From Actinomycetota bacterium (GTDB taxonomy: Bacteria; Actinomycetota; Actinomycetes; Nanopelagicales; Nanopelagicaceae), in the NCBI GenBank assembly GCA_947463335.1, contig CANHRF010000056.1, positions 1 to 6,833 of the forward strand: a DNA stretch of 6,833 nt, given 5' to 3'. The notes beneath the pieces are model-generated. The model saw nothing but the letters and a program-made list of their open reading frames with translations, ran no database searches and was not told where the DNA came from. The stretch's first letter is position 1. Every line of letters begins with the position of its first letter. The translations under genes and the position numbers were made by a program. Positions 1 through 6,833 of this stretch are shown in pieces.

Positions 1-56
1 CGCGCCTTACCTCAAAGTAGCCTGAGAATCCGTTTAAATCAGCACATCCCTCGGTC

Positions 57-96
57 TGTGAGCCGTCATTTCACACGGGGTCGCAAACACCCCCGT
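57..96 (+). promoter_or_regulatory. Two adjacent potential hairpins in the purine permease leader
   Basis: TGTGA (57-61) is complementary to TCACA (71-75), giving a 5-bp stem with a 9-base loop. ACGGGG (75-80) is complementary to CCCCGT (91-96), giving a 6-bp stem with a 10-base loop; the two share base 75. The second ends 23 bases before the permease start and leaves its ribosome binding site free. No T run follows, so this is not a canonical intrinsic terminator. The conserved core of the purine (guanine/adenine) riboswitch is not visible. The first repeat could instead be a protein operator, although its 9-base spacer differs from the 6 bases of CRP sites. The pairings are seen directly; any regulatory role is inference. 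Confidence 0.3.
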
Positions 97-106
97 TAAC
101 AAAATT

Positions 107-113
107 AGAAGGG
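107..113 (+). promoter_or_regulatory. Ribosome binding site of the purine permease
   Basis: AGAAGGG lies 6 bases before the ATG at 120, a good Shine-Dalgarno match at normal spacing. It decides the start: another ATG only 5 bases upstream (115) is in a different frame and too close to this site. It is the clearest Shine-Dalgarno sequence before any gene in the window; most of the others have weak or absent ones. Confidence 0.75.
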
Positions 114-119
114 TATGTC

Positions 120-1613
120 ATGCTCGATAGTTATTTCAAAGTATCGCAACGTGGTTCATCCATTGCTCAAGAAGTTCGTGGCGGCGTCGTCACCTTCTTT
201 ACTATGGCCTACATCGTTGCTCTCAATCCACTGATCCTCGCAACAACCGATGGAACCGGTGCATTCATTGGTGGCGGAGATAGAACTAACGCCATCATTA
301 TCGTCGCAGCCGGAACTGCACTGATCGCCGGATTACTCACAATGCTTATGGGAGCGGTTGCAAACTTTCCACTCGCTTTAGCAACTGGCCTTGGGCTAAA
401 TACCTTTGTTGCGGTATCAATTGCGAAGAATGCAACATGGGCGCAAGCGATGGGTCTTGTTGTTCTCGAAGGTTTCATAATCCTGATTCTGGTGCTTACT
501 GGATTCCGAGTTGCTGTTTTCAAGGCAATTCCTCCAGCGTTAAAGGTTGCGATCTCAGTAGGTATCGGCCTCTTTATCGCTCTAATTGGTCTCGTTGATG
601 CGGGCTTTGTTCGCCGTACCCCTAACGTTGTCTGGTCAAGCACAAACTCAAAGCCATCAGCGGTTCCATTGGAACTCGGCGATGGTGGTCAATTAGTTGG
701 TTGGCCGATTGTTGTCTTCACCTTTGGTCTCTTGCTGACGATTGGTCTTATGGTTCGCAAGATTAAGGGCGCAATACTTATCGGAATTGTTACTTCAACA
801 GTTCTTGCCTTGATTCTTGAGGCTCAATTTAAAGTTGGAAACAGCTTTATCAGTCCAACCGAATCAAACCCACGTGGCTGGGGACTTAATACACCATCGC
901 TTCCTAAGGGCGCTGATGGGTCGCTAAATCTCACCGATACGCCGCGCTTTGACACTCTAGGCTTAGGCTTCGAAGATATCTTCGGTGCATTTACTAATCC
1001 AAAGACTGGAATGTTGGCAGCGCTATTGCTCGTCTTTACCCTATTGCTCGCAGACTTCTTCGACACTATGGGAACAATGACAGCGATCGGAAATCAAGCT
1101 GGCTTGACCGATTCTTCCGGAAACATTGAAGGCGCAAATCGAATCCTGATCGTCGACTCAGTCGCTGCTGCTGCTGGTGGTGCCGCTGGTATTTCATCTA
1201 ATACTAGCTACATTGAATCAGCATCTGGCGTTGGTGAAGGCGCGCGAACTGGATTGGCTTCAATAGTCACAGGAATCCTCTTCCTGCTCACTACCTTCCT
1301 AGCACCGCTAGTTGCGGTCATTCCTTACGAGGCGGCAACACCTGCGTTAATCATCGTAGGTTTCCTAATGATGTCTCAAGTTAAGAACATCAACTGGGAT
1401 GATCTGGGTATCGGAATTCCAGCGTTTCTAACAATTATCCTGATGCCATTTACCTACAACATCTCCGTAGGTATCGGCGCAGGATTTGTGACACACGTGG
1501 TAATCCGCTACATCCAGGGCCGTCGCAAAGAAGTACATCCATTGCTTCTTCTCGTCGCCGGGCTATTTATGATCTACTTCTTAGCATCACCAATAAATAG
1601 TTGGATCGGATAG
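120..1613 (+). CDS. NCS2-family purine permease, AzgA/PbuG type (adenine/guanine/hypoxanthine uptake)
   Basis: This is an integral membrane protein of 497 residues that probably imports purine bases by proton symport for salvage. Hydrophobic segments run throughout, consistent with the 12-14 helices of the family. AzgA-type signatures are clear: ATGLGLNTFVA near residues 88-98, ADFFDTMGT at 311-319 and a SNTSYIESASG block at about 360-370 followed by GARTGL. In the family, acidic residues of the DFFDT and YIES segments line the purine site, and both are present. The protein is longer than E. coli relatives (about 445 residues) because of polar loops near 163-192 and 237-285. As I recall, similar loops occur in actinobacterial homologues. 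The start follows a good ribosome binding site and the gene stands alone, ending at a terminator. Family assignment is secure; the exact substrate is not, hence no gene symbol. Confidence 0.93.
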   Translation: MLDSYFKVSQRGSSIAQEVRGGVVTFFTMAYIVALNPLILATTDGTGAFIGGGDRTNAIIIVAAGTALIAGLLTMLMGAVANFPLALATGLGLNTFVAVSIAKNATWAQAMGLVVLEGFIILILVLTGFRVAVFKAIPPALKVAISVGIGLFIALIGLVDAGFVRRTPNVVWSSTNSKPSAVPLELGDGGQLVGWPIVVFTFGLLLTIGLMVRKIKGAILIGIVTSTVLALILEAQFKVGNSFISPTESNPRGWGLNTPSLPKGADGSLNLTDTPRFDTLGLGFEDIFGAFTNPKTGMLAALLLVFTLLLADFFDTMGTMTAIGNQAGLTDSSGNIEGANRILIVDSVAAAAGGAAGISSNTSYIESASGVGEGARTGLASIVTGILFLLTTFLAPLVAVIPYEAATPALIIVGFLMMSQVKNINWDDLGIGIPAFLTIILMPFTYNISVGIGAGFVTHVVIRYIQGRRKEVHPLLLLVAGLFMIYFLASPINSWIG

Positions 1614-1630
1614 TTATCTAACGTTTGAAA

Positions 1631-1667
1631 GCAACGCCCCACGGGAAACTGTGGGGCGTTGTTCTTT
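1631..1667. terminator. Strong intrinsic terminator between convergent genes
   Basis: Bases 1631-1644 pair with 1649-1662 to give a 14-bp stem containing AACGCCCCAC / GTGGGGCGTT, with two G-T wobbles, closed by a GAAA tetraloop (1645-1648). On the plus strand it is followed by TTCTTT, so it should stop transcripts of the purine permease. It lies in the 52-base gap between that gene and the end of ung on the other strand. Read on the minus strand, the stem is followed by only TTTC, so it may also serve the ABC ATPase-ung operon, with a weaker U tract. Confidence 0.9.
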
Positions 1668-2310
1668 ATAGGCGCCAATTAATTGGATCTATACCTGAAT
1701 CTAAAAGCGCTTGATTGGTGCGAGAGAATGGCTTTGAACCGAAGAAGCCGCGGTAGGCGGAGAGCGGACTTGGATGTACTGAGGTAATCAATTTCTCTTG
1801 CGAAAAGTGTTTGCTCAACTCTTGTGCATTTGCGCCCCAGAGAACTCCGACTCTACCCGCTCGAGCCAACTGCTCGACGCAAGCATCGGTAAATTCTCTC
1901 CAACCAGCGTTTACATGCGAATTACTCTCACCGCTGCGACAGGTCAGGGTGCGGTTCAATAGGACAACTCCTTGCTCCGCCCAAGGAGTTAAATCTCCAG
2001 AAATAGGTGAAGGGATCTGCAGATCCGAACTCAACTCCTTAAAAATATTTTTAAGCGTTGGAGGAAACTTAGAGAGTTCAGCAGGAATGGAGAAGGCTAA
2101 ACCGACGGGATGATTTGGGTTTGGATATGGATCCTGTCCAAGAATCAAGACTTTAGAAAGTGTAAAATCCCGTGATAGGGCTCGCATAACTAAGCCAGCG
2201 CGCGGTAAAAATTCTTCTCTAGATACTTTCCCTTCTATCTCATCGAGAAGTTCTAATTTAGAATCTAGTAGTAACCGCCAAGAAGGATGTAACTGCTCAC
2301 GAAAAGTCAT
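1666..2310 (-). CDS. ung: Uracil-DNA glycosylase, family 1
   Basis: This cytoplasmic base-excision repair enzyme cuts the N-glycosidic bond of uracil in DNA arising from cytosine deamination or dUTP incorporation. At 214 residues it is close to the family's usual 220-230. The water-activating loop is GQDPYP (58-63) with catalytic Asp60 and the Tyr62 that excludes thymine. The leucine-loop motif HPSPLS (179-184) carries catalytic His179. LLNRTLT (117-123), a SH-GW segment (131-137) and VLWGANAQ (156-163) also match family 1. Proline in place of the histidine of GQDPYH is, as I recall, usual in actinobacteria (M. tuberculosis has GQDPYP too). The ATG overlaps the stop of the upstream ABC ATPase gene as ATGA, suggesting translational coupling. 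The coding region holds a cluster of palindromes (1983-2055). Confidence 0.97.
   Translation of the reverse strand: MTFREQLHPSWRLLLDSKLELLDEIEGKVSREEFLPRAGLVMRALSRDFTLSKVLILGQDPYPNPNHPVGLAFSIPAELSKFPPTLKNIFKELSSDLQIPSPISGDLTPWAEQGVVLLNRTLTCRSGESNSHVNAGWREFTDACVEQLARAGRVGVLWGANAQELSKHFSQEKLITSVHPSPLSAYRGFFGSKPFSRTNQALLDSGIDPINWRL
1983..2055. repeat. Cluster of perfect inverted repeats inside ung
   Basis: Three perfect inverted repeats crowd into 73 bases of the ung coding region. AAGGAGTT (1983-1990) is repeated inverted as AACTCCTT (2033-2040). Between these arms lies the 14-base palindrome GGATCTGCAGATCC (2013-2026). Overlapping the right arm is the 18-base palindrome CTTAAAAATATTTTTAAG (2038-2055), which encodes the conserved LKNIFK stretch of the glycosylase. 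In the ung mRNA the first two could form an 8-bp stem enclosing a 5-bp hairpin. The symmetry is seen directly; a function is not established and codon choice may explain part of it. Confidence 0.5.
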
Positions 2311-3104
2311 GAACTTCGCGCAAAGAATCTTCCGTTTGCTCCGCTGACTTCGATATTAATCCCAAAGACAGCGCTCATATGCTCAGTAGTGATCACATCA
2401 GCGACAGGGCCGGAAACCGCGATCGTGCCATCTTTAATAATCAAGGCGTGAGTAGTGCCAACCGGAATCTCTTCAATGTGATGGGTGACGATAATGCTCG
2501 CTGGCGCTAATGGATCGGTCGAGAATTCAGAGAATCTACGAAGCAAATCTTCCCGTCCACCTAAATCAAGGCCCGCCGTTGGCTCATCTAAGAGAAGTAA
2601 CTCAGGGTCTGCCATCAAAGCTCGTGCGATCTGCACTCTCTTCTTTTCACCATCACTCAAACTGAAATAACGGCGTTCCGCGAGATCACGAACCCCAAAG
2701 GTGGTAAGTAGAGCGATCGCACGCGATTCATCCCAAAGATCGTAATCTTCGTTCCATCGCCCTAAGACTGCATATGCCGCGGTCAATACAACATCACGAA
2801 CAAACTCATCATCTGGAATATCCTCAGATGTCATCGTCGCGCAAACTCCAATACGTGTTCGCAACTCAAATAAATCAACTCTCCCCATTTCCTGCTCCAG
2901 GATTTTTACTGTTCCTGCAGTCGGAAAAATTCGAGTAGCTAAGATATTCATTAGCGTAGATTTACCCGCTCCGTTGGGCCCGAGGATTACCCAACGTTCA
3001 CCACTTCGAACCTGGAAATCGATCGGCCCCAGAATCGTACGTTGCCCGCGAACTACCTTTACCCCGCTCATAGCGAGGATTGTTAGTTCTCCTTGTGTTT
3101 CCAT
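2307..3104 (-). CDS. Orphan ABC-type ATPase, ModF/YlmA-like
   Basis: This 265-residue protein is a single ATP-binding cassette without membrane segments. Walker A GPNGAGKST spans 42-50, the signature motif is LSDGE (149-153, variant of LSGGQ), Walker B is LLLLDEP with Asp173 and Glu174, the D-loop reads AGLD (177-180), and the H-loop His is 208. The usual Q-loop glutamine is missing: the segment after RIGV (84-87) reads CATMTS. ATPases of the ModF/YlmA group also lack it, as I recall. No permease or binding protein lies nearby, so a transported substrate cannot be named and a non-transport role is possible. A similar ATPase lies beside serB2 in M. tuberculosis (Rv3041c, from memory). The ATG at 3104 has no Shine-Dalgarno sequence; a possible -10 box TATCTT ends 8 bases upstream. 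The gene is first in an operon with ung. Confidence 0.88.
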   Translation of the reverse strand: METQGELTILAMSGVKVVRGQRTILGPIDFQVRSGERWVILGPNGAGKSTLMNILATRIFPTAGTVKILEQEMGRVDLFELRTRIGVCATMTSEDIPDDEFVRDVVLTAAYAVLGRWNEDYDLWDESRAIALLTTFGVRDLAERRYFSLSDGEKKRVQIARALMADPELLLLDEPTAGLDLGGREDLLRRFSEFSTDPLAPASIIVTHHIEEIPVGTTHALIIKDGTIAVSGPVADVITTEHMSAVFGINIEVSGANGRFFARSS

Positions 3105-3190
3105 AGATGAAAAAGATATCGCTAATCATTGGCGAATCCGCTTAAATGCCCGTCTTATCTCCTGTGATTCACGCTAATCTTCTCCTCGAG
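3105..3190. promoter_or_regulatory. Divergent promoter region between the ABC ATPase and serB
   Basis: This short spacer must hold the promoters for two diverging transcripts. On the minus strand TATCTT (3113-3118) sits 8 bases before the ATPase start. On the plus strand TAATCT (3175-3180) sits 10 bases before the favoured serB ATG at 3191. Both fit the loose actinobacterial -10 pattern TANNNT. Neither has a convincing -35 box, and neither gene has a Shine-Dalgarno sequence, which would suit very short or absent leaders. If serB instead starts at 3146 the spacer shrinks to 41 bases. The hexamers are seen; promoter function is inferred. Confidence 0.35.
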
Positions 3191-4393
3191 ATGACCACTA
3201 AGGATAAAAACGAGCAATTTACCGGCCTAATCCTCCTATCTGGAGTAGATAAGCCCGGGATAACTGAATCGCTATTTCAGACGCTATCGCCTTTTGCCGT
3301 CTCCATATTAGATATTGAACAGGTCGTCATTCGAGGACGCGTGATTTTAACTGTCTTGATCTCCTGTGCGCCGGCTCATGCAGCAAGTATTGAAGCTGAT
3401 CTAGAAGAGTGCGCAACTACGCTTGGCGTCGATATCGCCTCTGCTTTTGAAACCAGCGCTTCCACTGATATAGCGGTGAAGAAATCGCTCCTTCACGTTG
3501 TAGTCCTAGCCTCCGATCTAAAACCAAAATCTATTGGAGCAGTTGCTAATGCGATCGCGGTTAATGGTGGAAATATTGAGCGCATCCACCGAACGGCGAG
3601 TTATCCCGTAACAGCTATTGAATTCACAGTTTCCGGGGTCGATCAGAGTAAATTGCGAATAGATTTAGCGCTTATCGGTAATGAAAACTCCATAGATATC
3701 GCAATCTCCCCCGGTGGTCTGATGCGCTGGGCTAAGAAATTGGTCGTGATGGATGTTGACTCAACGCTTATTCAACAAGAAGTAATTGAACTCTTAGGCG
3801 CCAAAGCAGGAAAAGGTTCCGAGATAACCGCTATTACTGAGTCTGCGATGCGTGGCGAATTGGATTTCGCCGAAAGCCTACGCGCTCGGGTAGCGCTACT
3901 AGCCGGACTTCCTGAAACCGTTTTAACTCAAGTGCAGAGCGAGATAACTCTGACGCCAGGTGCCCGTACTTTGATTCGCACTCTTCATAAACTTGGACAC
4001 CATATCGCCCTGGTTTCAGGAGGATTTGAACCAGTGATCGCGCCGATCATGACTGATCTCGGCATCTCGCATATGCGTGCAAATAATCTTGAGATAATCG
4101 ATGGCAAACTCACCGGAAAATTGATCGGACCAATCATTGACCGTGCCGGTAAAGCCCAAGCACTGCAGGAGTTTGCATCCCTTCATAAGATCGCGCTCGA
4201 ACAAACTATCGCCATCGGTGATGGTGCAAATGATCTAGATATGATCGCTCTTGCTGGAATGGGGATCGCTTTCAACGCCAAACCCGCTGTCAAAGCAGCT
4301 GCGGATAGTTCAGTATCTGCACCGTATTTAGATTCAGTGCTTTACCTACTGGGCATCACTCGCGAAGAAGTCGAAGAGTCAGACTCGCTATAA
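3191..4393 (+). CDS. serB: Phosphoserine phosphatase with two ACT domains
   Basis: SerB catalyses the last step of serine synthesis, hydrolysing O-phospho-L-serine in the cytoplasm. With the start chosen here it has 400 residues. Two ACT regulatory domains come first (about 10-85 and 101-172), as in mycobacterial SerB2. A HAD phosphatase domain follows: MDVDST with nucleophile Asp188 and Asp190, Glu197 and Arg233 for substrate, SGG with Ser276, Lys321 in DRAGKA, and GDGAND with Asp344 and Asp348. All key residues are present. The frame is open from an ATG at 3146, giving 415 residues. I prefer 3191 because the extra 15 residues (MPVLSPVIHANLLLE) lie outside the ACT fold and the later start leaves room for promoters. 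Neither ATG has a Shine-Dalgarno sequence. The stop overlaps the end of hisG by 6 bases. ACT domains suggest amino-acid feedback, perhaps by serine; the ligand is inferred. Confidence 0.95.
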   Translation: MTTKDKNEQFTGLILLSGVDKPGITESLFQTLSPFAVSILDIEQVVIRGRVILTVLISCAPAHAASIEADLEECATTLGVDIASAFETSASTDIAVKKSLLHVVVLASDLKPKSIGAVANAIAVNGGNIERIHRTASYPVTAIEFTVSGVDQSKLRIDLALIGNENSIDIAISPGGLMRWAKKLVVMDVDSTLIQQEVIELLGAKAGKGSEITAITESAMRGELDFAESLRARVALLAGLPETVLTQVQSEITLTPGARTLIRTLHKLGHHIALVSGGFEPVIAPIMTDLGISHMRANNLEIIDGKLTGKLIGPIIDRAGKAQALQEFASLHKIALEQTIAIGDGANDLDMIALAGMGIAFNAKPAVKAAADSSVSAPYLDSVLYLLGITREEVEESDSL

Positions 4394-5233
4394 ACGGCAA
4401 GCGTGGATATCTGTTACCAGAATACCTCTAGCGCCGAGCGCCCATAGCTCATCCATTAAGCGATTGGTATCTTTACGTAAAACCATTGCGCGAACTGCCA
4501 CCCAATCTTCTTTCTGCAAGGGTGAAATTGTTGGCGACTCTAAACCAGGTGTAATCGCGCAAGCTTGATTGACGCTAACTTTAGGAATGTCGTAATCAAG
4601 GAGAACGTACTGTCTCGCAGTTACTACTCCCTGCAATCTGCGAAGAAGAATCTCCAACTCGCCTGGAAGTTCTGCGCTTTTGCGAGAAATTAGAATCGCC
4701 TCGCTCTGCAAAATGGGATCTCCAAAGATAGCAAGTCCAGCTTGACGGAGCGTGTTTCCAGTACTGACTACATCAGCGATAACGTCGGCAACACCGAGGC
4801 GCACGCTACTTTCAACAGCGCCATCTAATCTCACAACCTGCGCGGTCAAAGATCGCTTATCGAGAAAATCTTCAACTAAACCAGGGTATGCAGTGGCAAC
4901 CCTCTTGCCGGCGAGATCTTCTATCTTCCAACTCTTATCCGCAGGACCTGCGAAGCGAAAGGTTGATCCGCCAAAATCTAGCGCCAAAATCTCTTTCGCC
5001 TCTGCTCCCGAATCAATTAACAAGTCGCGTCCGGTGATCCCTGCTTCTAACTCACCGGTTCCGACATATAGCGCGATATCTCTGGGGCGAAGATAGTAAA
5101 ACTCAACTCCGTTATTAGCATCGGTCAGAACAAGGTCACGGGAATCAACTCTCTGTCGATACCCCGCCTCTTTAAGAATTTCAGCAGATGCATCGGCGAG
5201 TGAGCCTTTATTTGGTACAGCGATCTTTAACAC
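4388..5233 (-). CDS. hisG: ATP phosphoribosyltransferase, long (self-regulated) form
   Basis: HisG condenses ATP with PRPP to phosphoribosyl-ATP, the committed first step of histidine synthesis. The 281 residues fit the long HisG-L form (about 284 in M. tuberculosis), with two periplasmic-binding-protein-like catalytic lobes and a C-terminal ACT-like domain from about residue 208. The start MLKIAVPNKG is typical, and the PRPP loop is DVVSTGNTL (154-162) after the acidic ADVIADV. The C-terminal domain normally binds histidine for feedback inhibition; because it is present, no HisZ partner is expected. Translation begins at GTG (complement of 5231-5233), 12 bases after the hisE stop, with a weak GAG ribosome site. 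It is last in the rsmB-rpe-hisE-hisG operon and runs 6 bases into the end of serB on the other strand, with no terminator between them. Confidence 0.97.
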   Translation of the reverse strand: MLKIAVPNKGSLADASAEILKEAGYRQRVDSRDLVLTDANNGVEFYYLRPRDIALYVGTGELEAGITGRDLLIDSGAEAKEILALDFGGSTFRFAGPADKSWKIEDLAGKRVATAYPGLVEDFLDKRSLTAQVVRLDGAVESSVRLGVADVIADVVSTGNTLRQAGLAIFGDPILQSEAILISRKSAELPGELEILLRRLQGVVTARQYVLLDYDIPKVSVNQACAITPGLESPTISPLQKEDWVAVRAMVLRKDTNRLMDELWALGARGILVTDIHACRL

Positions 5234-5245
5234 TTTTGCTCGTTT

Positions 5246-5509
5246 CTATAGGTAACGATAAATATCTTCAGGTTTAAGTCCGCGAGCTAACATCAACGCT
5301 TGTAAATGGTAGATAAGTTGGCTGATCTCTTCAGCCAAAGCTGCATCGCTTTCATGTTCGGCAGCAAGCCAAACTTCACCAGCTTCTTCCAGAATCTTCT
5401 TCCCAATCGCGTGCACACCAGAATTCACCTCGGCCACAGTGCCCGAAGTCGGATCTCCAACCGCAACTTTCTGCGACAACTCTTCCCAGAGCTGGTCAAA
5501 GGTTTTCAT
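5246..5509 (-). CDS. hisE: Phosphoribosyl-ATP pyrophosphatase (second step of histidine synthesis)
   Basis: HisE hydrolyses phosphoribosyl-ATP to phosphoribosyl-AMP and pyrophosphate. It is a small all-helical protein of the MazG-like fold, 87 residues, close to the 93 of M. tuberculosis HisE. The metal-binding acidic helices are plain: [18 protein letters not shown] (36-53) with Glu41, Glu42 and Glu45, then [12 protein letters not shown] (57-68) with Glu60 and Glu61. It is the stand-alone form, not fused to HisI, as is usual in actinobacteria. The gene sits 12 bases after rpe and 12 before hisG, whose product makes its substrate. The ATG at 5509 has no Shine-Dalgarno sequence; TAAAGT six bases upstream could be a -10 box for a leaderless transcript. 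Confidence 0.97.
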   Translation of the reverse strand: MKTFDQLWEELSQKVAVGDPTSGTVAEVNSGVHAIGKKILEEAGEVWLAAEHESDAALAEEISQLIYHLQALMLARGLKPEDIYRYL

Positions 5510-5515
5510 AGGGTT

Positions 5516-5521
5516 ACTTTA
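5516..5521 (-). promoter_or_regulatory. Candidate -10 box for a leaderless hisE transcript
   Basis: On the minus strand TAAAGT directly follows the rpe stop codon (TAG, complement of 5522-5524) and is separated from the hisE ATG by six bases, AACCCT. This fits the TANNNT hexamer and the distance expected if transcription begins at or next to the start codon. The gap contains no Shine-Dalgarno sequence. No good -35 box is visible about 17 bases further upstream. The arrangement is seen; promoter activity is inferred. Confidence 0.3.
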
Positions 5522-6181
5522 CTAGAGTTCACTTGCACGCTGACGGAGCATTTCCACCATTGCCGCTGGATCGGGAGCGCTAAAGACCGCTGATCCAGCA
5601 ACGAATGTATCTGCACCTGCTTCTCGCGCAATTGCGATCGTATCTAGTGATACTCCCCCATCAACTTGTAGCCAGATGGGACGGTCGCCAATTAACGCTT
5701 TAGATTTGCGAACTTTCTCCATCATATTCTCCATAAATTTCTGTCCGCCAAAACCAGGCTCAACCGTCATTATCAGCAACATATCAATCTCATTTAACAG
5801 ATCTGTATAACTCTCAATCTCGGTCCCCGGCTTAAGAGCCAATCCGGCGCGTGCGCCAATCTTTCGGATCTCGCGAAGCGTTGTTGCAGGAAATTTAGCG
5901 GCTTCGATATGGATAGTCACGCTACCTGCGCCAGCGCTTGCATAGTCGAGAGCGATTCGATCAACATCTTCAATCATCAAATGGGCATCGATTGGTATTG
6001 GGCAATCAGCGATGATTTTCTCTGCTGCCGCAAAATCCCAAGTCAAATTTGGAACGAAGAGATCATCCATAATGTCGAGATGTATTAGGTCTGAAACTGA
6101 AGAAATTCGTGCGATCTCCTCATTTAAAGCGCTGTGATCCGCGTTGAGAATGCTGGGTGTTATTCGCAATTCGTTATACAC
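5522..6181 (-). CDS. rpe: Ribulose-phosphate 3-epimerase
   Basis: Rpe interconverts D-ribulose 5-phosphate and D-xylulose 5-phosphate in the cytoplasmic pentose phosphate pathway. The 219 residues are full length for this TIM-barrel family. ITPSILNAD (7-15) forms the first strand. Metal ligands His34 and Asp36 lie in HLDIMD (34-39), His67 in DAHLM (66-69... His67 follows Asp65-Ala66), and Asp174 in VDGG (173-176); Asp36 and Asp174 are the family's acid-base pair. PGFGGQKF (142-149) and AGSAVF (195-200) bind the phosphate. The start codon is GTG (complement of 6179-6181), nine bases after the rsmB stop, with no Shine-Dalgarno sequence. A TTG five codons in is a less likely start. It is followed at 12 bases by hisE. 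Confidence 0.96.
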   Translation of the reverse strand: MYNELRITPSILNADHSALNEEIARISSVSDLIHLDIMDDLFVPNLTWDFAAAEKIIADCPIPIDAHLMIEDVDRIALDYASAGAGSVTIHIEAAKFPATTLREIRKIGARAGLALKPGTEIESYTDLLNEIDMLLIMTVEPGFGGQKFMENMMEKVRKSKALIGDRPIWLQVDGGVSLDTIAIAREAGADTFVAGSAVFSAPDPAAMVEMLRQRASEL

Positions 6182-6187
6182 GCGCTA

Positions 6188-6193
6188 AGTCTA
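6188..6193 (-). promoter_or_regulatory. Candidate -10 box for a leaderless rpe transcript
   Basis: On the minus strand TAGACT begins with the TAG stop codon of rsmB and is separated from the rpe GTG by six bases, TAGCGC. The hexamer fits TANNNT at the same distance as the one before hisE. No Shine-Dalgarno sequence lies in the nine-base gap and no convincing -35 box is visible. This is an inferred site; coupling to rsmB translation is the simpler alternative. Confidence 0.25.
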
Positions 6194-6833
6194 ATTCTCT
6201 GACGTGGACTTCTTGCGGAAGATCGCAAGGAACATGGCATCTGTTTCGTGGCGATGGGTCCAGAGTGAAAGGGATTTGTCGCGAGTCGCTCCGTGGAGGT
6301 CTGCCGGAAGATATGGAGATAAATCAACTAACTCCATCTCCGGGTGTTTTCGCAAGATATCTCCCACAGCAATACTCGTTTCTGCTAGATGCGGTGAGCA
6401 AGTTGCGTAACCGAAGAAACCTCCTTCAACAACAACGCCTATCGCTGCATCGGCCAGATCTCGTTGCAGTTGCGTCAATTCACGTAAATCCATAACGCTG
6501 CGGCGCCATCGAACTTCGGGCCGTCTGCGAAGTGCGCCGAGCCCTGTGCACGGCACATCGGCCAACACTGCGCCAAATTTTTCACCAAGCGTACCTATCT
6601 GACGACCATCGCTAACTATTACTCGCGCACCTCCAATAACTTGCTCAACTAATTTCGCACGGGGCGCAGATATCTCATTAGCTGTAAATTTCTTTCCACT
6701 CTCTTTTGCAAGAGCAGATAACAACGCTGCCTTACCGCCCGGACCTGCACAAAGATCGAGCCAATCTTCAGAAGATTTAGCTACCTCTGCAAATATTTGT
6801 GCGACTAATTGCGAACCTTCATCTTGCACGCCA
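6191..6833 (-). CDS. rsmB: 16S rRNA (cytosine-5) methyltransferase RsmB, C-terminal part (5' end outside the window)
   Basis: This is the catalytic part of an RsmB/Fmu-type enzyme that methylates a cytosine of 16S rRNA (C967 in E. coli) using S-adenosylmethionine. The frame stays open to the window edge. The GTG at 6829 is an internal valine in a GVQDEGSQL stretch, not the start, so the N-terminal NusB-like RNA-binding domain and part of the catalytic domain are missing. Counting from that valine, motif I is LDLCAGPGGK (24-33), motif IV is ADVPCTGLGALRRRPEVRW (90-108) with Cys94, and motif VI is YATCS (141-145) with catalytic Cys144. The two-cysteine arrangement defines RNA m5C methyltransferases. 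RsmF or another family member is possible, but adjacency to rpe, as in M. tuberculosis (fmu-rpe, from memory), favours RsmB. It is the first gene visible in this operon. Confidence 0.92.
   Translation of the reverse strand, partial: GVQDEGSQLVAQIFAEVAKSSEDWLDLCAGPGGKAALLSALAKESGKKFTANEISAPRAKLVEQVIGGARVIVSDGRQIGTLGEKFGAVLADVPCTGLGALRRRPEVRWRRSVMDLRELTQLQRDLADAAIGVVVEGGFFGYATCSPHLAETSIAVGDILRKHPEMELVDLSPYLPADLHGATRDKSLSLWTHRHETDAMFLAIFRKKSTSEN

Overview
This window is dense chromosomal DNA from a bacterium, almost certainly an actinobacterium with a small, streamlined genome. The proteins carry actinobacterial hallmarks: a uracil-DNA glycosylase with the GQDPYP form of the active-site loop, a HisE ending in the [14 protein letters not shown] block, a long-form HisG, and a SerB with two N-terminal ACT domains beside an ABC ATPase. 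By eye the base composition is moderate (a little under half G+C), well below Streptomyces or Mycobacterium. Gaps between genes are mostly under about 50 bases. Together this suggests a freshwater acI-type (Nanopelagicales, Planktophila-like) actinobacterium. That placement is inferred from family resemblance and composition; no database search was possible.

Layout. Bases 1-119 are a non-coding leader with two small potential hairpins and a good ribosome binding site for a plus-strand purine permease of the NCS2/AzgA type (120-1613). A strong hairpin terminator (1631-1667) separates it tail-to-tail from a minus-strand pair: an orphan ABC ATPase (3104-2307), whose stop overlaps the start of ung (2310-1666) as ATGA. 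A short divergent spacer leads to plus-strand serB (about 3191-4393). The serB stop overlaps by 6 bases the end of a second minus-strand operon. That operon is transcribed in the order rsmB (entering from the right edge, 5' end missing), rpe, hisE, hisG (6833 down to 4388), with only 9-12 bases between genes.

Functions. All are housekeeping: purine uptake, uracil excision repair, the last step of serine synthesis, the first two steps of histidine synthesis, the pentose-phosphate epimerase, and 16S rRNA cytosine methylation. HisG consumes PRPP and ATP and HisE hydrolyses the product. Rpe acts in the pentose phosphate pathway that feeds PRPP synthesis, so the rpe-hisE-hisG order makes metabolic sense.

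I found no mobile element, CRISPR array, tRNA, rRNA, phage gene or clearly new system. The items most worth a second look are possible leaderless start signals at the rpe and hisE starts inside the operon, a cluster of perfect palindromes inside ung, the structured permease leader, and the direct rpe-hisE junction where riboflavin genes lie in several other actinobacteria.
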